Source of the DNA: Lewinellaceae bacterium
GTDB taxonomy: Bacteria > Bacteroidota > Bacteroidia > Chitinophagales > Saprospiraceae
Assembly (NCBI GenBank): GCA_020636255.1
Contig: JACJYE010000007.1
Coordinates: 248,001-312,000 of the forward strand
DNA length: 64,000 nt
Reading direction: 5' to 3'
Shown here: piece after piece, positions 43,748 to 52,327 of the stretch
Position numbering within the stretch: position 1 is the stretch's first letter
Layout of the letters: the number at the start of each line of letters is the position of its first letter
Made by a program: the position numbers and the translations under genes
The notes under the pieces: model-generated
The model's input: only the letters and a program-made list of their open reading frames with translations
Told to the model about the DNA's origin: nothing
Databases searched by the model: none

Positions 43748-45157
43748 ATGAAAAGCAGCAAGCTGGCCCAACTCTTGTCAACTTTTGATCCCGGGCAATG
43801 GAGGCAGTTTGAGGACTTTGTAGCTTCGCCTTTTTTTAATAAGAGTGAGGAACTCATCCGGCTTACTGCATATCTGAAAGGTTTTGCCCCGGATATTACC
43901 TCGTCGGAGGTGACGGCCGAGCAGGCCTGTAAAGCCGTAGCGCCCGGCAAGCCTTATGATGCCCGGCAAATGGGATATTGGATGAACTACCTGCACAAGC
44001 TCGGCGAGCAGTTTGTAAGCATCAGGCGATATCAGCTCAACACCCCAAGGCAGTATTGCGATGTGTTGAACGAGTTTTCGGAGCGCAAACTCGATAAGCA
44101 CTACCTTTTTTTATACCGCAAGGCTGAAGGCGACGTGGAGCGCGCTTTGGCCGATACGGAAAGCCTGCGCTTCCGGTACGAACTGGCGGAAACGGCCAGC
44201 AAGCATTTTATCAGGCAGCGCGTCCGTAGCTTCGACTCCGGCCTGCAACACGCTGCCGATGCACTCGACCAGTTGTACTTCCTCCAAAAGCTCAAATACA
44301 GTTGTGAGATGCTCAACCGGCAGGCCATCATTTCGGCCGACTATTCCCTGTCCTTTATTGAGGAGGTATGCCAGTTTCTGGAACGGCAACCGGAACGCCT
44401 CCCGCTGGCCGATATCTACCTCCACGTCTACCGCTCACTGGCAGGGGATAGCGAGGCGCATTTTTCCAGGCTGATCGAGCTCATCCTTCAGTATTCAGAA
44501 AAGATCCAGCCCCTGGAGCGCCGCGAGGTGTACCTATATGCCATTAATTTCTGCGCCCGGAAGATCAGGCAGGGGCGCGAGGAATACGTACCCATCGTGC
44601 TTGGCCTGTACATGCAGGGCATCACCGATGAGTCCCTTTTTGAAGGAGGATACCTCTCGCACTGGACCTACACCAACGTGGTAAAGCTCGCCTTGCGGCA
44701 AAAGGATTATAAGTGGGCTGAACAATTTATCCGGGAATACAGCAGGAAACTCGCTCCGCATTCGCGTGAAGATGCGCTGCACTTCAACCTGGCGGAGCTG
44801 TTTTATCAGAAAGAACAGTATGGGGAAGTGTTATCGCACCTGAGCCAGCTCAACTTCACCGATATGTTTTACCACATGGGGTCCCGGACGGTATTGGCCA
44901 AAACGTACTATGAAAGCGACGAAATTGAATCTTTGCTCTCGCTGATGGCCTCTTTCTCGGGCTTCCTGAGGCGCAATAAAAAGATATCGCCGGCCTTGAA
45001 AAAGACTTACCTCAATTTCTGCAACCTGCTCATCCAGCTTTTACACGACAACCCGCGCAAGCGAGAGAAGGTGAAAGCTCAGATCCAGCACACGCAACCC
45101 CTGGCCGAACGCGCCTGGTTGATGAAAGTCTGGGAAGAACGCGGCCGCGCCCGCTAG
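43748..45157 (+). CDS. Helical protein of unknown function, paralogue 1
   Basis: 469 aa, no signal peptide or membrane helix, predicted almost all alpha-helical with TPR-like pairs. N-terminal LLSTFDPGQWRQFEDFVASP aligns with the protein at 57996 (LLSNLSASQRIRLGLFLESP), and they share FFN/YHN, YxxRQM/GQQMRYxM, C-terminal ADPLTERSWL-type endings (TQPLAERAWLMKVWEERGRA). Family unknown to me; cytosolic. Divergent from a T9SS-exported protein gene, as is paralogue 2. Confidence 0.72.
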   Translation: MKSSKLAQLLSTFDPGQWRQFEDFVASPFFNKSEELIRLTAYLKGFAPDITSSEVTAEQACKAVAPGKPYDARQMGYWMNYLHKLGEQFVSIRRYQLNTPRQYCDVLNEFSERKLDKHYLFLYRKAEGDVERALADTESLRFRYELAETASKHFIRQRVRSFDSGLQHAADALDQLYFLQKLKYSCEMLNRQAIISADYSLSFIEEVCQFLERQPERLPLADIYLHVYRSLAGDSEAHFSRLIELILQYSEKIQPLERREVYLYAINFCARKIRQGREEYVPIVLGLYMQGITDESLFEGGYLSHWTYTNVVKLALRQKDYKWAEQFIREYSRKLAPHSREDALHFNLAELFYQKEQYGEVLSHLSQLNFTDMFYHMGSRTVLAKTYYESDEIESLLSLMASFSGFLRRNKKISPALKKTYLNFCNLLIQLLHDNPRKREKVKAQIQHTQPLAERAWLMKVWEERGRAR

Positions 45158-45172
45158 GCATTTTATACCATG

Positions 45173-45193
45173 TCCCCCCATCACCCCGTCACC
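45173..45193. repeat. GC-rich short tandem repeat, short copy
   Basis: TCCCCCCATCACCCCGTCAC matches the repeat type at 13133 and 30223. It lies between the convergent 3' ends of the helical protein gene and glgC. Confidence 0.4.
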
Positions 45194-45201
45194 TTGCTGC
45201 C

Positions 45202-46476
45202 CTAAGCTCCCAGCCCGATCTTGGTGCCGGAGGGGATAAGGGCGCCCTTTTTGACCACGACAATACCATCCCTGATCGCATAGGATTCCGTGTCGGCGTC
45301 CTTTAACGCGATGCTGCCGTGGATAGAAACGTGGTCGCCGATGCGGCAATCCTTGTCGATGATGGCGTTGCGGATATTGCTATGCATGCCGATGCCCATA
45401 GGTTGCCGGCCTGAGTTCTTTATCTCATCCAGGGTCTCGTATGAGTCGTTACCCATAATGATGGCGTTGGAGATCTCCGTGCCTTCGCCGATGCGGGAAC
45501 GGATGCCGATGACCGAGCGCTCGATCTTTTTGGCGTTGATCAGGCAGCCTTCCGCGATGATGGCCTGGTTGAACCAGGTGCCCGATATCTTGGAAGGGGC
45601 CAGCAGGCGGGCGCGGGTATATATGACCCGGCGGTTGTCGAAAAGGTTGAACTCCGGCACATCGTCGGTTAGGGCGATATTGGCCTCATAGAAAGAACGG
45701 ATGGTCCCGATGTCCGTCCAGTAACCGTCAAAGGAGAAGCTGCCTACCCTAAACCCTTTTTCTATAGCATGAGGAATGATCTCCTTGCCGAAATCGATGG
45801 CCACCGGGTTATCGTCCAGCAGCTGTTCGATCATCTTGCGCTTGAAGATGTAAATGCCCATGGAAGCGAGGTATACCCGGCCCTCGTTCTGCAGCTTTTC
45901 TGAAACCGGCGACTGCCAGTCGCCGAGTTGGTCCAATGCCGGTTTTTCCACGAAGCTCTCGATCAGGCCTCCTTCATTGACCTTCATGATGCCGAAGCCC
46001 GTGGCGTCGCGGTCTACGACCGGGATGGTCGCTATGGTCAGGTCGGCATCGCGTTGTACGTGCTCGGCGGCCATCTCTTCGAAGTTCATCTGGTAGAGCT
46101 GGTCGCCCGACAGGATGAGCAGGTAGTCGAAGTCGTGGTTCGACAGGTGGTGCATCGACTGCCGCACGGCGTCGGCCGTCCCCTGGAACCACTGGTCGCT
46201 GGAGGGCGTCTGTTCCGCTGCGAGGATGTCGACGAAGCCATGGCTGAACATGTCGAAATTATAGGTATTCTTGATATGTGCGTTGAGCGAGGCGGAGTTG
46301 TACTGTGTCACCACGAACATGCGCCGAACGCCGGAGTTCAGGCAATTGGAAATGGGGATATCGATGAGCCGGTATTTACCGCCGATGGGTACTGCCGGTT
46401 TGGAGCGGTGTGCAGTCAGGGGGTATAAGCGCGATCCAGCGCCGCCGCCAAGTATCAGGCATATCATTTTTATCAT
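45202..46476 (-). CDS. glgC: Glucose-1-phosphate adenylyltransferase
   Basis: 424 aa, the usual length. MICLILGGGAGSRLYPLTAH, then SKPAVPIGGKYRLIDIPISN, LLILSGDQLYQMNFEEM, FVEKP and YWTDIGTIRSFYEANIAL; the C-terminal left-handed beta-helix is present (HSNIRNAIIDKDCRIGDHVS). It makes ADP-glucose for glycogen. It lies 11 nt downstream of glgA and is cotranscribed. Two nearby Met starts (46476 and 46467) are possible. Confidence 0.95.
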   Translation of the reverse strand: MIKMICLILGGGAGSRLYPLTAHRSKPAVPIGGKYRLIDIPISNCLNSGVRRMFVVTQYNSASLNAHIKNTYNFDMFSHGFVDILAAEQTPSSDQWFQGTADAVRQSMHHLSNHDFDYLLILSGDQLYQMNFEEMAAEHVQRDADLTIATIPVVDRDATGFGIMKVNEGGLIESFVEKPALDQLGDWQSPVSEKLQNEGRVYLASMGIYIFKRKMIEQLLDDNPVAIDFGKEIIPHAIEKGFRVGSFSFDGYWTDIGTIRSFYEANIALTDDVPEFNLFDNRRVIYTRARLLAPSKISGTWFNQAIIAEGCLINAKKIERSVIGIRSRIGEGTEISNAIIMGNDSYETLDEIKNSGRQPMGIGMHSNIRNAIIDKDCRIGDHVSIHGSIALKDADTESYAIRDGIVVVKKGALIPSGTKIGLGA

Positions 46477-46487
46477 AGGGCCGGTTT

Positions 46488-47921
46488 TTATAACATTTGG
46501 TTATACATATCTATATAGGCCAGGGCAGCCTGTTCCCATGAGAAATCCAGGCCGGCTATACGTTGCCGCAATTCGTTGAATACCTGTGGGTTTTGGTGTA
46601 GCTGCACTGCGCGGTACAGGGCCAGGTAAGCATCGTCGAGGTTGAAATGGGTAAAGCGGATGCCCCTGCCTTTGCCGTCCGGTTCGCCGACATCAGGAAC
46701 GGTATCGGCCAGCCCGCCTACTGCCCTTACGATGGGCACTGTGCCGTAGCGCATGGCGTACATCTGGTTGAGGCCACAGGGTTCGATGCGCGACGGCATG
46801 AGTATGAAATCGGAGCCGGCGTAGAGCTGGTGGGCCAGGCCTTCGTTGTACTCCAGCGCGGCGTCGAAGCGGCCCGGGTACTGGTAGGCCAGCTGCCGTA
46901 GTGCGTTCTGGATGTTGGGGTCGCCAGTGCCCAGCACGGTGAAGGCCGCCTGCATGCCGTTTTGCAGGGCCCGGCTGATGAGCCCCGGCAGCATCCCTGC
47001 GCCTTTCTCGTCGACCAGCCGCCCGATGAAGGTGATCAGAGGCAGGCTGGGGTTCAATTGGAACCGTTGGCTGAGGGCCTGCCTGTTGGCCTGCTTAAAG
47101 GCCTCCATGTCGCCGTTAAGCCGGTTGGCGAGGAAGGGGTCGGCATCTGGCGCCCACACCTGGGTGTCGATGCCGTTGAGGATGCCCAGGCATTTATGCT
47201 GTTCGTGTTGCAGCAGGGGCTCCAGGCCGTTGGATTGGTGCTGCAGCTCTTTGAGGTAGTTGGGCGATACCGTCGTTACCCGCCATGCGCATTTGATGGC
47301 CGTGGCCATGGGGTTGATGGCGTCGTTCCAGTCGAGCAGCCCCCGGGCGCCGGCTTCGAAGAAGGGCATGAGGTAATACTTGCTCCAGCTGAAAGCCCCC
47401 TGGTAAAGGCCGTTGTGTATGGTAAAGGCCGTGGGGATATGCCGCAGCGCCTTGTAGTCGGGGCAGTATTTGACGAGAAAGGGGATGAGGCCCGTATGGT
47501 GGTCGTGGCAGTGCAACAGCTGCGGCCGCCCCGGGCTGTTGGCGATCCACTGCAGGATAGCCTGCTGGAAGCTGAGGTAGCGCTCCACGTCATCGTCGTA
47601 GCCGTAGCCGCCAGGGGTGGCGTAGATGCCGTCGCGATCGAAGCGGCCGGGAATATCGACGACGAACAGGGGGAAGCCCAGGGTGTTGTTGCGCTCCTGT
47701 TGGATGGTGAAGGGCGTATAGTAGTTGTGCAGCCGTACGGCGCCTTTGTAAATGACGTGGAAATTGTGCTCCTGTATCCACCGGAGCCGGTATTTGGGGA
47801 TGGCCACACCGGCCGGCATGCCTGCCCTGTTGAGATACTTGGGCAGGGCGCCAACGACGTCGCCCAGGCCGCCGGCTTTGGCGGCAGGGTAGCATTCAGC
47901 ACTGATGTGTAGGGCCTTCAT
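46488..47921 (-). CDS. glgA: Glycogen synthase
   Basis: 477 aa. The ADP-glucose site near the N-terminus is KAGGLGDVVGALPKYLN. GT-B features: HCHDHHTGLIPFLVKYC, LGILNGIDTQVWAPDADPFL, PLITFIGRLVDEKGAGMLPG and MPSRIEPCGLNQMYAMRYGT (the E-x7-E region). It elongates alpha-1,4-glucan from ADP-glucose. First gene of a glgA-glgC operon; no branching enzyme or phosphorylase is in the window. Confidence 0.94.
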   Translation of the reverse strand: MKALHISAECYPAAKAGGLGDVVGALPKYLNRAGMPAGVAIPKYRLRWIQEHNFHVIYKGAVRLHNYYTPFTIQQERNNTLGFPLFVVDIPGRFDRDGIYATPGGYGYDDDVERYLSFQQAILQWIANSPGRPQLLHCHDHHTGLIPFLVKYCPDYKALRHIPTAFTIHNGLYQGAFSWSKYYLMPFFEAGARGLLDWNDAINPMATAIKCAWRVTTVSPNYLKELQHQSNGLEPLLQHEQHKCLGILNGIDTQVWAPDADPFLANRLNGDMEAFKQANRQALSQRFQLNPSLPLITFIGRLVDEKGAGMLPGLISRALQNGMQAAFTVLGTGDPNIQNALRQLAYQYPGRFDAALEYNEGLAHQLYAGSDFILMPSRIEPCGLNQMYAMRYGTVPIVRAVGGLADTVPDVGEPDGKGRGIRFTHFNLDDAYLALYRAVQLHQNPQVFNELRQRIAGLDFSWEQAALAYIDMYNQML

Positions 47922-48043
47922 CAGTTTGGAGTTGATTGGATTTTCGTTTTGCCTAAAGTAAGGAAAATATTATTTCCCGTACCTAGTTTTTCTATGCTGT
48001 TTTTAGTAATTTGTTGGGAAGGGGGCAAAAACGGCGGGCTATA

Positions 48044-48087
48044 AAAAAAAAGCGCCCCGGATGTGCTCTCCGAAGGCGCTTTTTGGC
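48044..48087 (-). terminator. Terminator of the bTHX gene
   Basis: Minus strand: AAAAAGCGCCTTCGG and CCGGGGCGCTTTTTTTTT form a GC-rich stem with a T run, directly after the stop codon. Confidence 0.8.
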
Positions 48088-48207
48088 TTAGCCATTCTTC
48101 TTCTTTTCAGCCTTTTTTTTGGCCAACTGCTTTGCATTGGGGCGGCTGTTGCCATACGAGCCACGCCAGATCTTCCCCTTTTTGGACTTTTTGTCTCCTT
48201 TACCCAT
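48088..48207 (-). CDS. 30S ribosomal protein bTHX-like, 39 aa
   Basis: The frame reads MGKGDKKSKKGKIWRGSYGN then SRPNAKQLAKKKAEKKKNG. The MGKGDKKxxxGKIxxGSYGxxRP core is the bTHX (Thx) signature used widely in Bacteroidota. The Lys-rich tail is longer than in Thermus Thx. It has its own terminator and is too short for most gene callers. Confidence 0.9.
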   Translation of the reverse strand: MGKGDKKSKKGKIWRGSYGNSRPNAKQLAKKKAEKKKNG

Positions 48208-48316
48208 GTTTGATAGTTGAAATGAAAGAATCTTTTCGCGCTGCGAAAATAGGGATTTGGTGGGATTTGGGCAAGGTGGAAGCCGGGAAGGCTATTGCAT
48301 TTGGTTTGAAGCCTGG

Positions 48317-48898
48317 TTAATGGATGGAAGGATCACTGTTTTCAGCTCGTTCTGCTTTTTCCAGGAAGGGTTTGTGGCCGGTATTTGCGTACAACTCACG
48401 CCAGATATGCACGGCTTTTTTTTGGAAGGCAATACCTGACTCTTTTTCTTTGGCCTGCCGTTGAGCCATATTTTCATAAGCGATTGCCAGGTCTTCTGCG
48501 TACTGGATTTTATTGTGATTGGAATGGTATAATTGCTCACAAAGGTCCATGTCCTTCAAAAAATATACATCGGCTTGCTCCTCCTGTCCGTTTTGGGACA
48601 GGATCAACCCCATTTTATAATAGGCCACGCTTAGATCGCGTCGGAGTTGTTCGGAGTGCGGGTTGTCCTTAGCCAGTTGCTCGGAAATGGCCAGGCGTTG
48701 CTCATATCGCTGTTGAGCGCTCTCCAGCTTGCCCAGTTGCTCGGCGATGCCCCAATCGCGTCGGAGTTGTTCGGAGTGCGGGTTGTCCTTAGCCAGTTGC
48801 TCGGAAATGGCCAGGCGTTGCTCATATCGCTGTTGAGCGCTCTCCAGCTTGCCCAGGGATTTTTCCAGGTCGGCCAGTTTTCGATGGCGATGCCCCAA
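48317..48898 (-). pseudogene. C-terminal fragment of the TPR repeat protein (out of frame with its N-terminal part)
   Basis: 193 codons. It carries one full and one shortened 48-aa repeat (SEQLAKDNPHSEQLRRD units), then a distinct last unit (DLSVAYYKMGLILSQNGQEE; DMDLCEQLYHSNHNKIQYAE) and a C-terminal cap (RELYANTGHKPFLEKAERAE). It is clearly the end of the protein begun at 50760, but the intervening repeats sum to a length not divisible by three, so both halves cannot be read in one frame as sequenced. Confidence 0.7.
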
Positions 48899-49860
48899 TC
48901 GCGTCGGAGTTGTTCGGAGTGCGGGTTGTCCTTAGCCAGTTGCTCGGAAATGGAAATGGCGTTGCTCATATCGCTGTTGAGCGCTCTCCAGCTTGCCCAG
49001 GGATTTTTCCAGGTCGGCCAGTTTAGCTATGGCGATGCCCCAATCGCGTCGGAGTTGTTCGGAGTGCGGGTTGTCCTTAGTTGCGGGTTTGCTCATATCG
49101 CTGTTGAGCCAGCTTGCTCGGTCAAATGCCCCAATCGCGTCGGAGTTGTTCAGTGCGGGTTGTCTTGCTCGGATATCGCTGTTGAGCGCTCTCCAGCTTC
49201 GCCCTCATATCGCTGTTGAGCGCTCTCCAGCTTGCCCAGGGATTTTTCCAGGTCGGCCAGTTTTTCGATGGCGATGCCCCAATCGCGTCGGAGTTGTTCG
49301 GAGTGCGGGTTGTCCTTAGCCAGTTGCTCGGAAATGGCCAGGCGTTGCTCATATCGCTGTTGAGCGCTCTCCAGCTTGCCCAGGGATTTTTCCAGGTCGG
49401 CCAGTTTAGCTATGGCGATGCCCCAATCGCGTCGGAGTTGTTCGGAGTGCGGGTTGTCCTGTTGCTTAGCCAGTTCTGTTTCCAGGTCTAAGTTTTTCGA
49501 GGCGTTGCTCGTCGGAGTATCGCTGTTGAGCGCTCGGAAATGGCCAGGCGTTGCTCATATCGCTGTTGAGCGCTCTCCAGCTTGCCCAGGGATTTTTCCA
49601 GGTCGGCCAGTTTAGCTATGGCGATGCCCCAATCGCGTCGGAGTTGTTCGGAGTGCGGGTTGTCCTTAGCCAGTTGCTCGGAAATGCGTTGCTCATATCG
49701 CTGTTGAGCGCAGGCGTTGCTCATATCGCTGTTGAGCGCTCTCCAGCTTGCCCAGGGATTTTTCCAGGTCGGCCAGTTTAGCTATGGCGATGCCCCAATC
49801 GCGTCGGAGTTGTTCGGAGTGCGGGTTGTCCTTAGCCAGTTGCTCGGAAAGTTTTAAATC
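48633..49860 (-). repeat. Scrambled array of 144-nt (48-aa) TPR-type repeats
   Basis: Nine copies of the anchor TCGGAGTTGTTCGGAGTGCG or a truncated form start at 48641, 48761, 48904, 49049, 49140, 49288, 49432, 49638 and 49804. The normal step is 144 nt; observed steps are 120, 143, 145, 91, 148, 144, 206 and 166. Units are nearly identical at DNA level. Segments around 49080-49200 and 49460-49540 are mosaics of unit fragments, and a 22-nt duplicate lies near 49690-49735. Either recombination in the genome or an assembly fault. Confidence 0.85.
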
Positions 49861-50760
49861 CCGCTCATAATAATCGTGGGCTTGTGTAAAGCTGCCTAGT
49901 TCTTTAAAAATATCGCCCAGTTCGGATAAGTATATCGATAGTGTGGACTGGTTTTCTCCAGGCTTATCGTAGTAGTGGATAGCGCGTTCAAACAGCTCGA
50001 TAGCTTCTGTATAGCGGTGTGCGCCCTGATAGATCCGGCCTACGTCAGCATAGAGCGCAGGCGGCCAGTCGACGCCCTGTAGAGGGGCGTATTCCTCCAG
50101 TATTTTCAAGGCTTCTGAGTGCCCATCCAGGCCTGCATAGGTTTTTGCAAGCGGAAGCGCATAATCCAGTGCGATTCGTTTGGGAGATAACTTTGCCTCA
50201 ATAGCTTCCGTCAATTGTTTTTTCTGCAATTCCAGGGCGAGTTCCAATTGTTTCGTCTCTTCCTGGTTTCTCAGGATTTCCGAAAAATGGCTTTGCAGGA
50301 AAGGGTCAGGTTCCTGAATGTCTGCCAGTTCGTCAAAATATACATTAGCTCCTCGCCTTTGGGAAAAAAGATCGGTTGCCAGATTGCCAATGAGGGCGAG
50401 GGTATGCTGACTGGCCCAGAACAGGATGGGTTTGCCCAGGGCATGAAGCCCCTCCCGGGAGAAATTAAAAGCCACGATCTGCCCGGGTACGTTGAGAAAG
50501 GCATCCAGCCCGAAAACGATAAGGCCCTGGGCGCCGTCAGCCACTTCTTCCAGTTGGGGTAACAAGGGGGCATCAGCGTCCAGGTAACAAAAACGTATCG
50601 GCCCTTGCGCTTTTCCTGACGCAGACTGCTGAATAGTTTCACTGGTAGGGCGAATAAGCCGCTCATCTTTTGCGCACGCGAACATATAACCTCGTTCATC
50701 CAATCTGGATAGAAACCGGGCTAATTGTCCGATCTTGGCATAATAGGGCTTGGATTCCAA
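49693..50760 (-). CDS. TPR repeat protein, N-terminal part (frame breaks in the repeat array)
   Basis: 355 codons. Residues 1-150 form an alpha/beta domain (PIRFCYLDADAPLLPQLEEV; GLIVFGLDAFLNVPGQIVAF; REGLHALGKPILFWASQHTL) of a type found at the N-terminus of TPR proteins next to AAA ATPases. TPR units follow (PPALYADVGRIYQGAHRYTE) and then 48-aa repeats SEQLAKDNPHSEQLRRDWGI. The frame ends at a 22-nt duplicate. The ATPase gene ends 15 nt upstream, so they form a two-gene unit. Function unknown; sensing or conflict role is inferred from the pairing. Confidence 0.75.
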   Translation of the reverse strand: MESKPYYAKIGQLARFLSRLDERGYMFACAKDERLIRPTSETIQQSASGKAQGPIRFCYLDADAPLLPQLEEVADGAQGLIVFGLDAFLNVPGQIVAFNFSREGLHALGKPILFWASQHTLALIGNLATDLFSQRRGANVYFDELADIQEPDPFLQSHFSEILRNQEETKQLELALELQKKQLTEAIEAKLSPKRIALDYALPLAKTYAGLDGHSEALKILEEYAPLQGVDWPPALYADVGRIYQGAHRYTEAIELFERAIHYYDKPGENQSTLSIYLSELGDIFKELGSFTQAHDYYERDLKLSEQLAKDNPHSEQLRRDWGIAIAKLADLEKSLGKLESAQQRYEQRLRSTAI

Positions 50761-50775
50761 AGCTATAGCTTATCC

Positions 50776-52116
50776 TTAATTTAATAGGTTTCTTTCCCGC
50801 AACAATGCTTTAACGATGGGGTGCACATCAGCCCAGTCCTGCCCGTTATAAGTCAGGATGCAAAGATTGGAACGCAGGTGCATAACTTCTTCCGAGTTGG
50901 TAACCTGTTTTTCCGTACTTTTTGCTAAGTCTGCCAGGATCTGGAGATATGTTTCCGCTTCGTACAGTTTGTTCCCGTCGCGAAAATCGGCGATGTTGCT
51001 ATTGTAGTCCCGTTTCAGGCTGTTAAAGGCGGTCAGTCGGTCTGCTTCCTCAATGACGGCCCGGTCGTGGTCCATGGCATTGTCAGCAGCCTCCTGTATC
51101 ATCAGGAAGAGGTCGCGCAATACCCCTCCCGAATCCAGTATCATTTGGTTGAGTATTTCAGGGCCGGCGAACAAACTATCGCAATCCATCCTGGAGCGGA
51201 CTATATCCAGCATCAGCGATATGCCTTCCTCGTATGGGCTGCCATCCTTTTCGAACACCTTTATCATCGGCAGTTCGTAGACTCTGGCAAAGTGGGTTCT
51301 GATCTGATTATACCGCATGTTGCTGTAAAACAGGGCAGCCGGGAAAGTATAAATGACATTTGCCTGTATTTGAGTAAGTTGGCTCACGTAATTATAGAAA
51401 AGGTGGTCTGCCCGGTCGGGAGGTATTTTATCCAGGTCCTCCAATATTAGTACCAGGTCTTTCTTCCCTATTTTAGGCAACCTGAGGCGTATCTCTTTGA
51501 CCAGATTGTTGCAGTGCCCAATAAGGTCGGATAAGCGGGGTTCGATCTCGGTTTTTAAGGTCGTTTTTAATTGTTTGCTCGTTTTGGCCGTAAGCCTGAA
51601 TTTGGCAAAAAAGCTGGCGAGAAAATTAACGTCAACGCCACCGCCCATTTCCGCCTCTCCACTGATGTTATATTTTTCATTGATCTTAACGATCTCTTCC
51701 GTGGACATCCAATGCTGTATTGCACGCAGGTATTCTGCGCTGATCTCCAGCTTCTGTTCTTTGGCAGCCTTGAAAAGCTGTTCCATCGCCACGATGAACA
51801 GCTCGATATATTCGAGGTTGACGGGGTCAAGCTCGCTGTGTATAGATACGTTTATCACAAGGAATTCGTCAGCGAGCAGCTTTCCCAGATAGTTGAGTTC
51901 GGTACTTTTTCCACAGCCCTTATAGCCGGCAAACAGGATGTGCTCATTCGTATCCAGGTTGTCCCGAAGCAGGCGCGCCATGCGCAGTTTGGGGTTTTTC
52001 CCCCGGACTGGCGCCGTTTCCCGATAGAATTGATCCAGATCCTCTATATGAAGCGGTTCGTTTCTGAAGGCTGGATATATATCGTTTAACCTCTTAGCGT
52101 ATTTCAGCGTCATCAT
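50776..52116 (-). CDS. P-loop ATPase paired with TPR protein
   Basis: 446 aa, no membrane helix. Walker A is GYKGCGKSTE (residues 64-73), Walker B LVLILEDLDKIPPD (221-234) and a sensor-type region FPAALFYSNMRYNQIRTHFA. The fold is STAND/KAP-like AAA. The N-terminal DIYPAFRNEPLHIEDLDQFY region is typical of these pair ATPases. It probably switches on nucleotide exchange and signals to, or assembles with, the TPR protein 15 nt downstream. No nuclease, TIR or other effector domain is seen in either protein. Confidence 0.8.
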   Translation of the reverse strand: MMTLKYAKRLNDIYPAFRNEPLHIEDLDQFYRETAPVRGKNPKLRMARLLRDNLDTNEHILFAGYKGCGKSTELNYLGKLLADEFLVINVSIHSELDPVNLEYIELFIVAMEQLFKAAKEQKLEISAEYLRAIQHWMSTEEIVKINEKYNISGEAEMGGGVDVNFLASFFAKFRLTAKTSKQLKTTLKTEIEPRLSDLIGHCNNLVKEIRLRLPKIGKKDLVLILEDLDKIPPDRADHLFYNYVSQLTQIQANVIYTFPAALFYSNMRYNQIRTHFARVYELPMIKVFEKDGSPYEEGISLMLDIVRSRMDCDSLFAGPEILNQMILDSGGVLRDLFLMIQEAADNAMDHDRAVIEEADRLTAFNSLKRDYNSNIADFRDGNKLYEAETYLQILADLAKSTEKQVTNSEEVMHLRSNLCILTYNGQDWADVHPIVKALLRERNLLN

Positions 52117-52130
52117 TTGTGCTATATGAA

Positions 52131-52301
52131 CTTCAAATTTAACTATTCAGCATGCGGCCTAAAATGCTCCTGAAGCAAAATTTTGTAGAATTTTTCTTGT
52201 CTAACCCCTTCTCATTCCCCTTGAAAGGGGAAGGGTGGATTACAAAATTTTGCTTCAGGCCGTAAATCACCTTGATGCTGATAATTACCTTCAAATTTAA
52301 C
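52131..52301. mobile_element. MITE-like element with 40-nt inverted arms
   Basis: Arms at 52148-52187 and 52241-52280 each have CAGCAT at the outer end and CCTGAAGCAAAATTTTGTA (19 bp, perfect) at the inner end; the middle holds a small hairpin (CCCCTTGAAAGGGG). CTTCAAATTTAAC occurs at 52131-52143 and 52289-52301, flanking the element like a direct duplication, although 8 nt separate the right copy from the arm. No transposase. It sits between the ATPase start and the GH3 3' end. Confidence 0.6.
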
Positions 52302-52327
52302 AATTTCAAGAAGAAAAAGGCTTAAAC

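Noticed and set aside
48633..49860. CRISPR array
   Set aside because: Units are 144 nt, coding, without unique spacers; they translate to TPR-type repeats.
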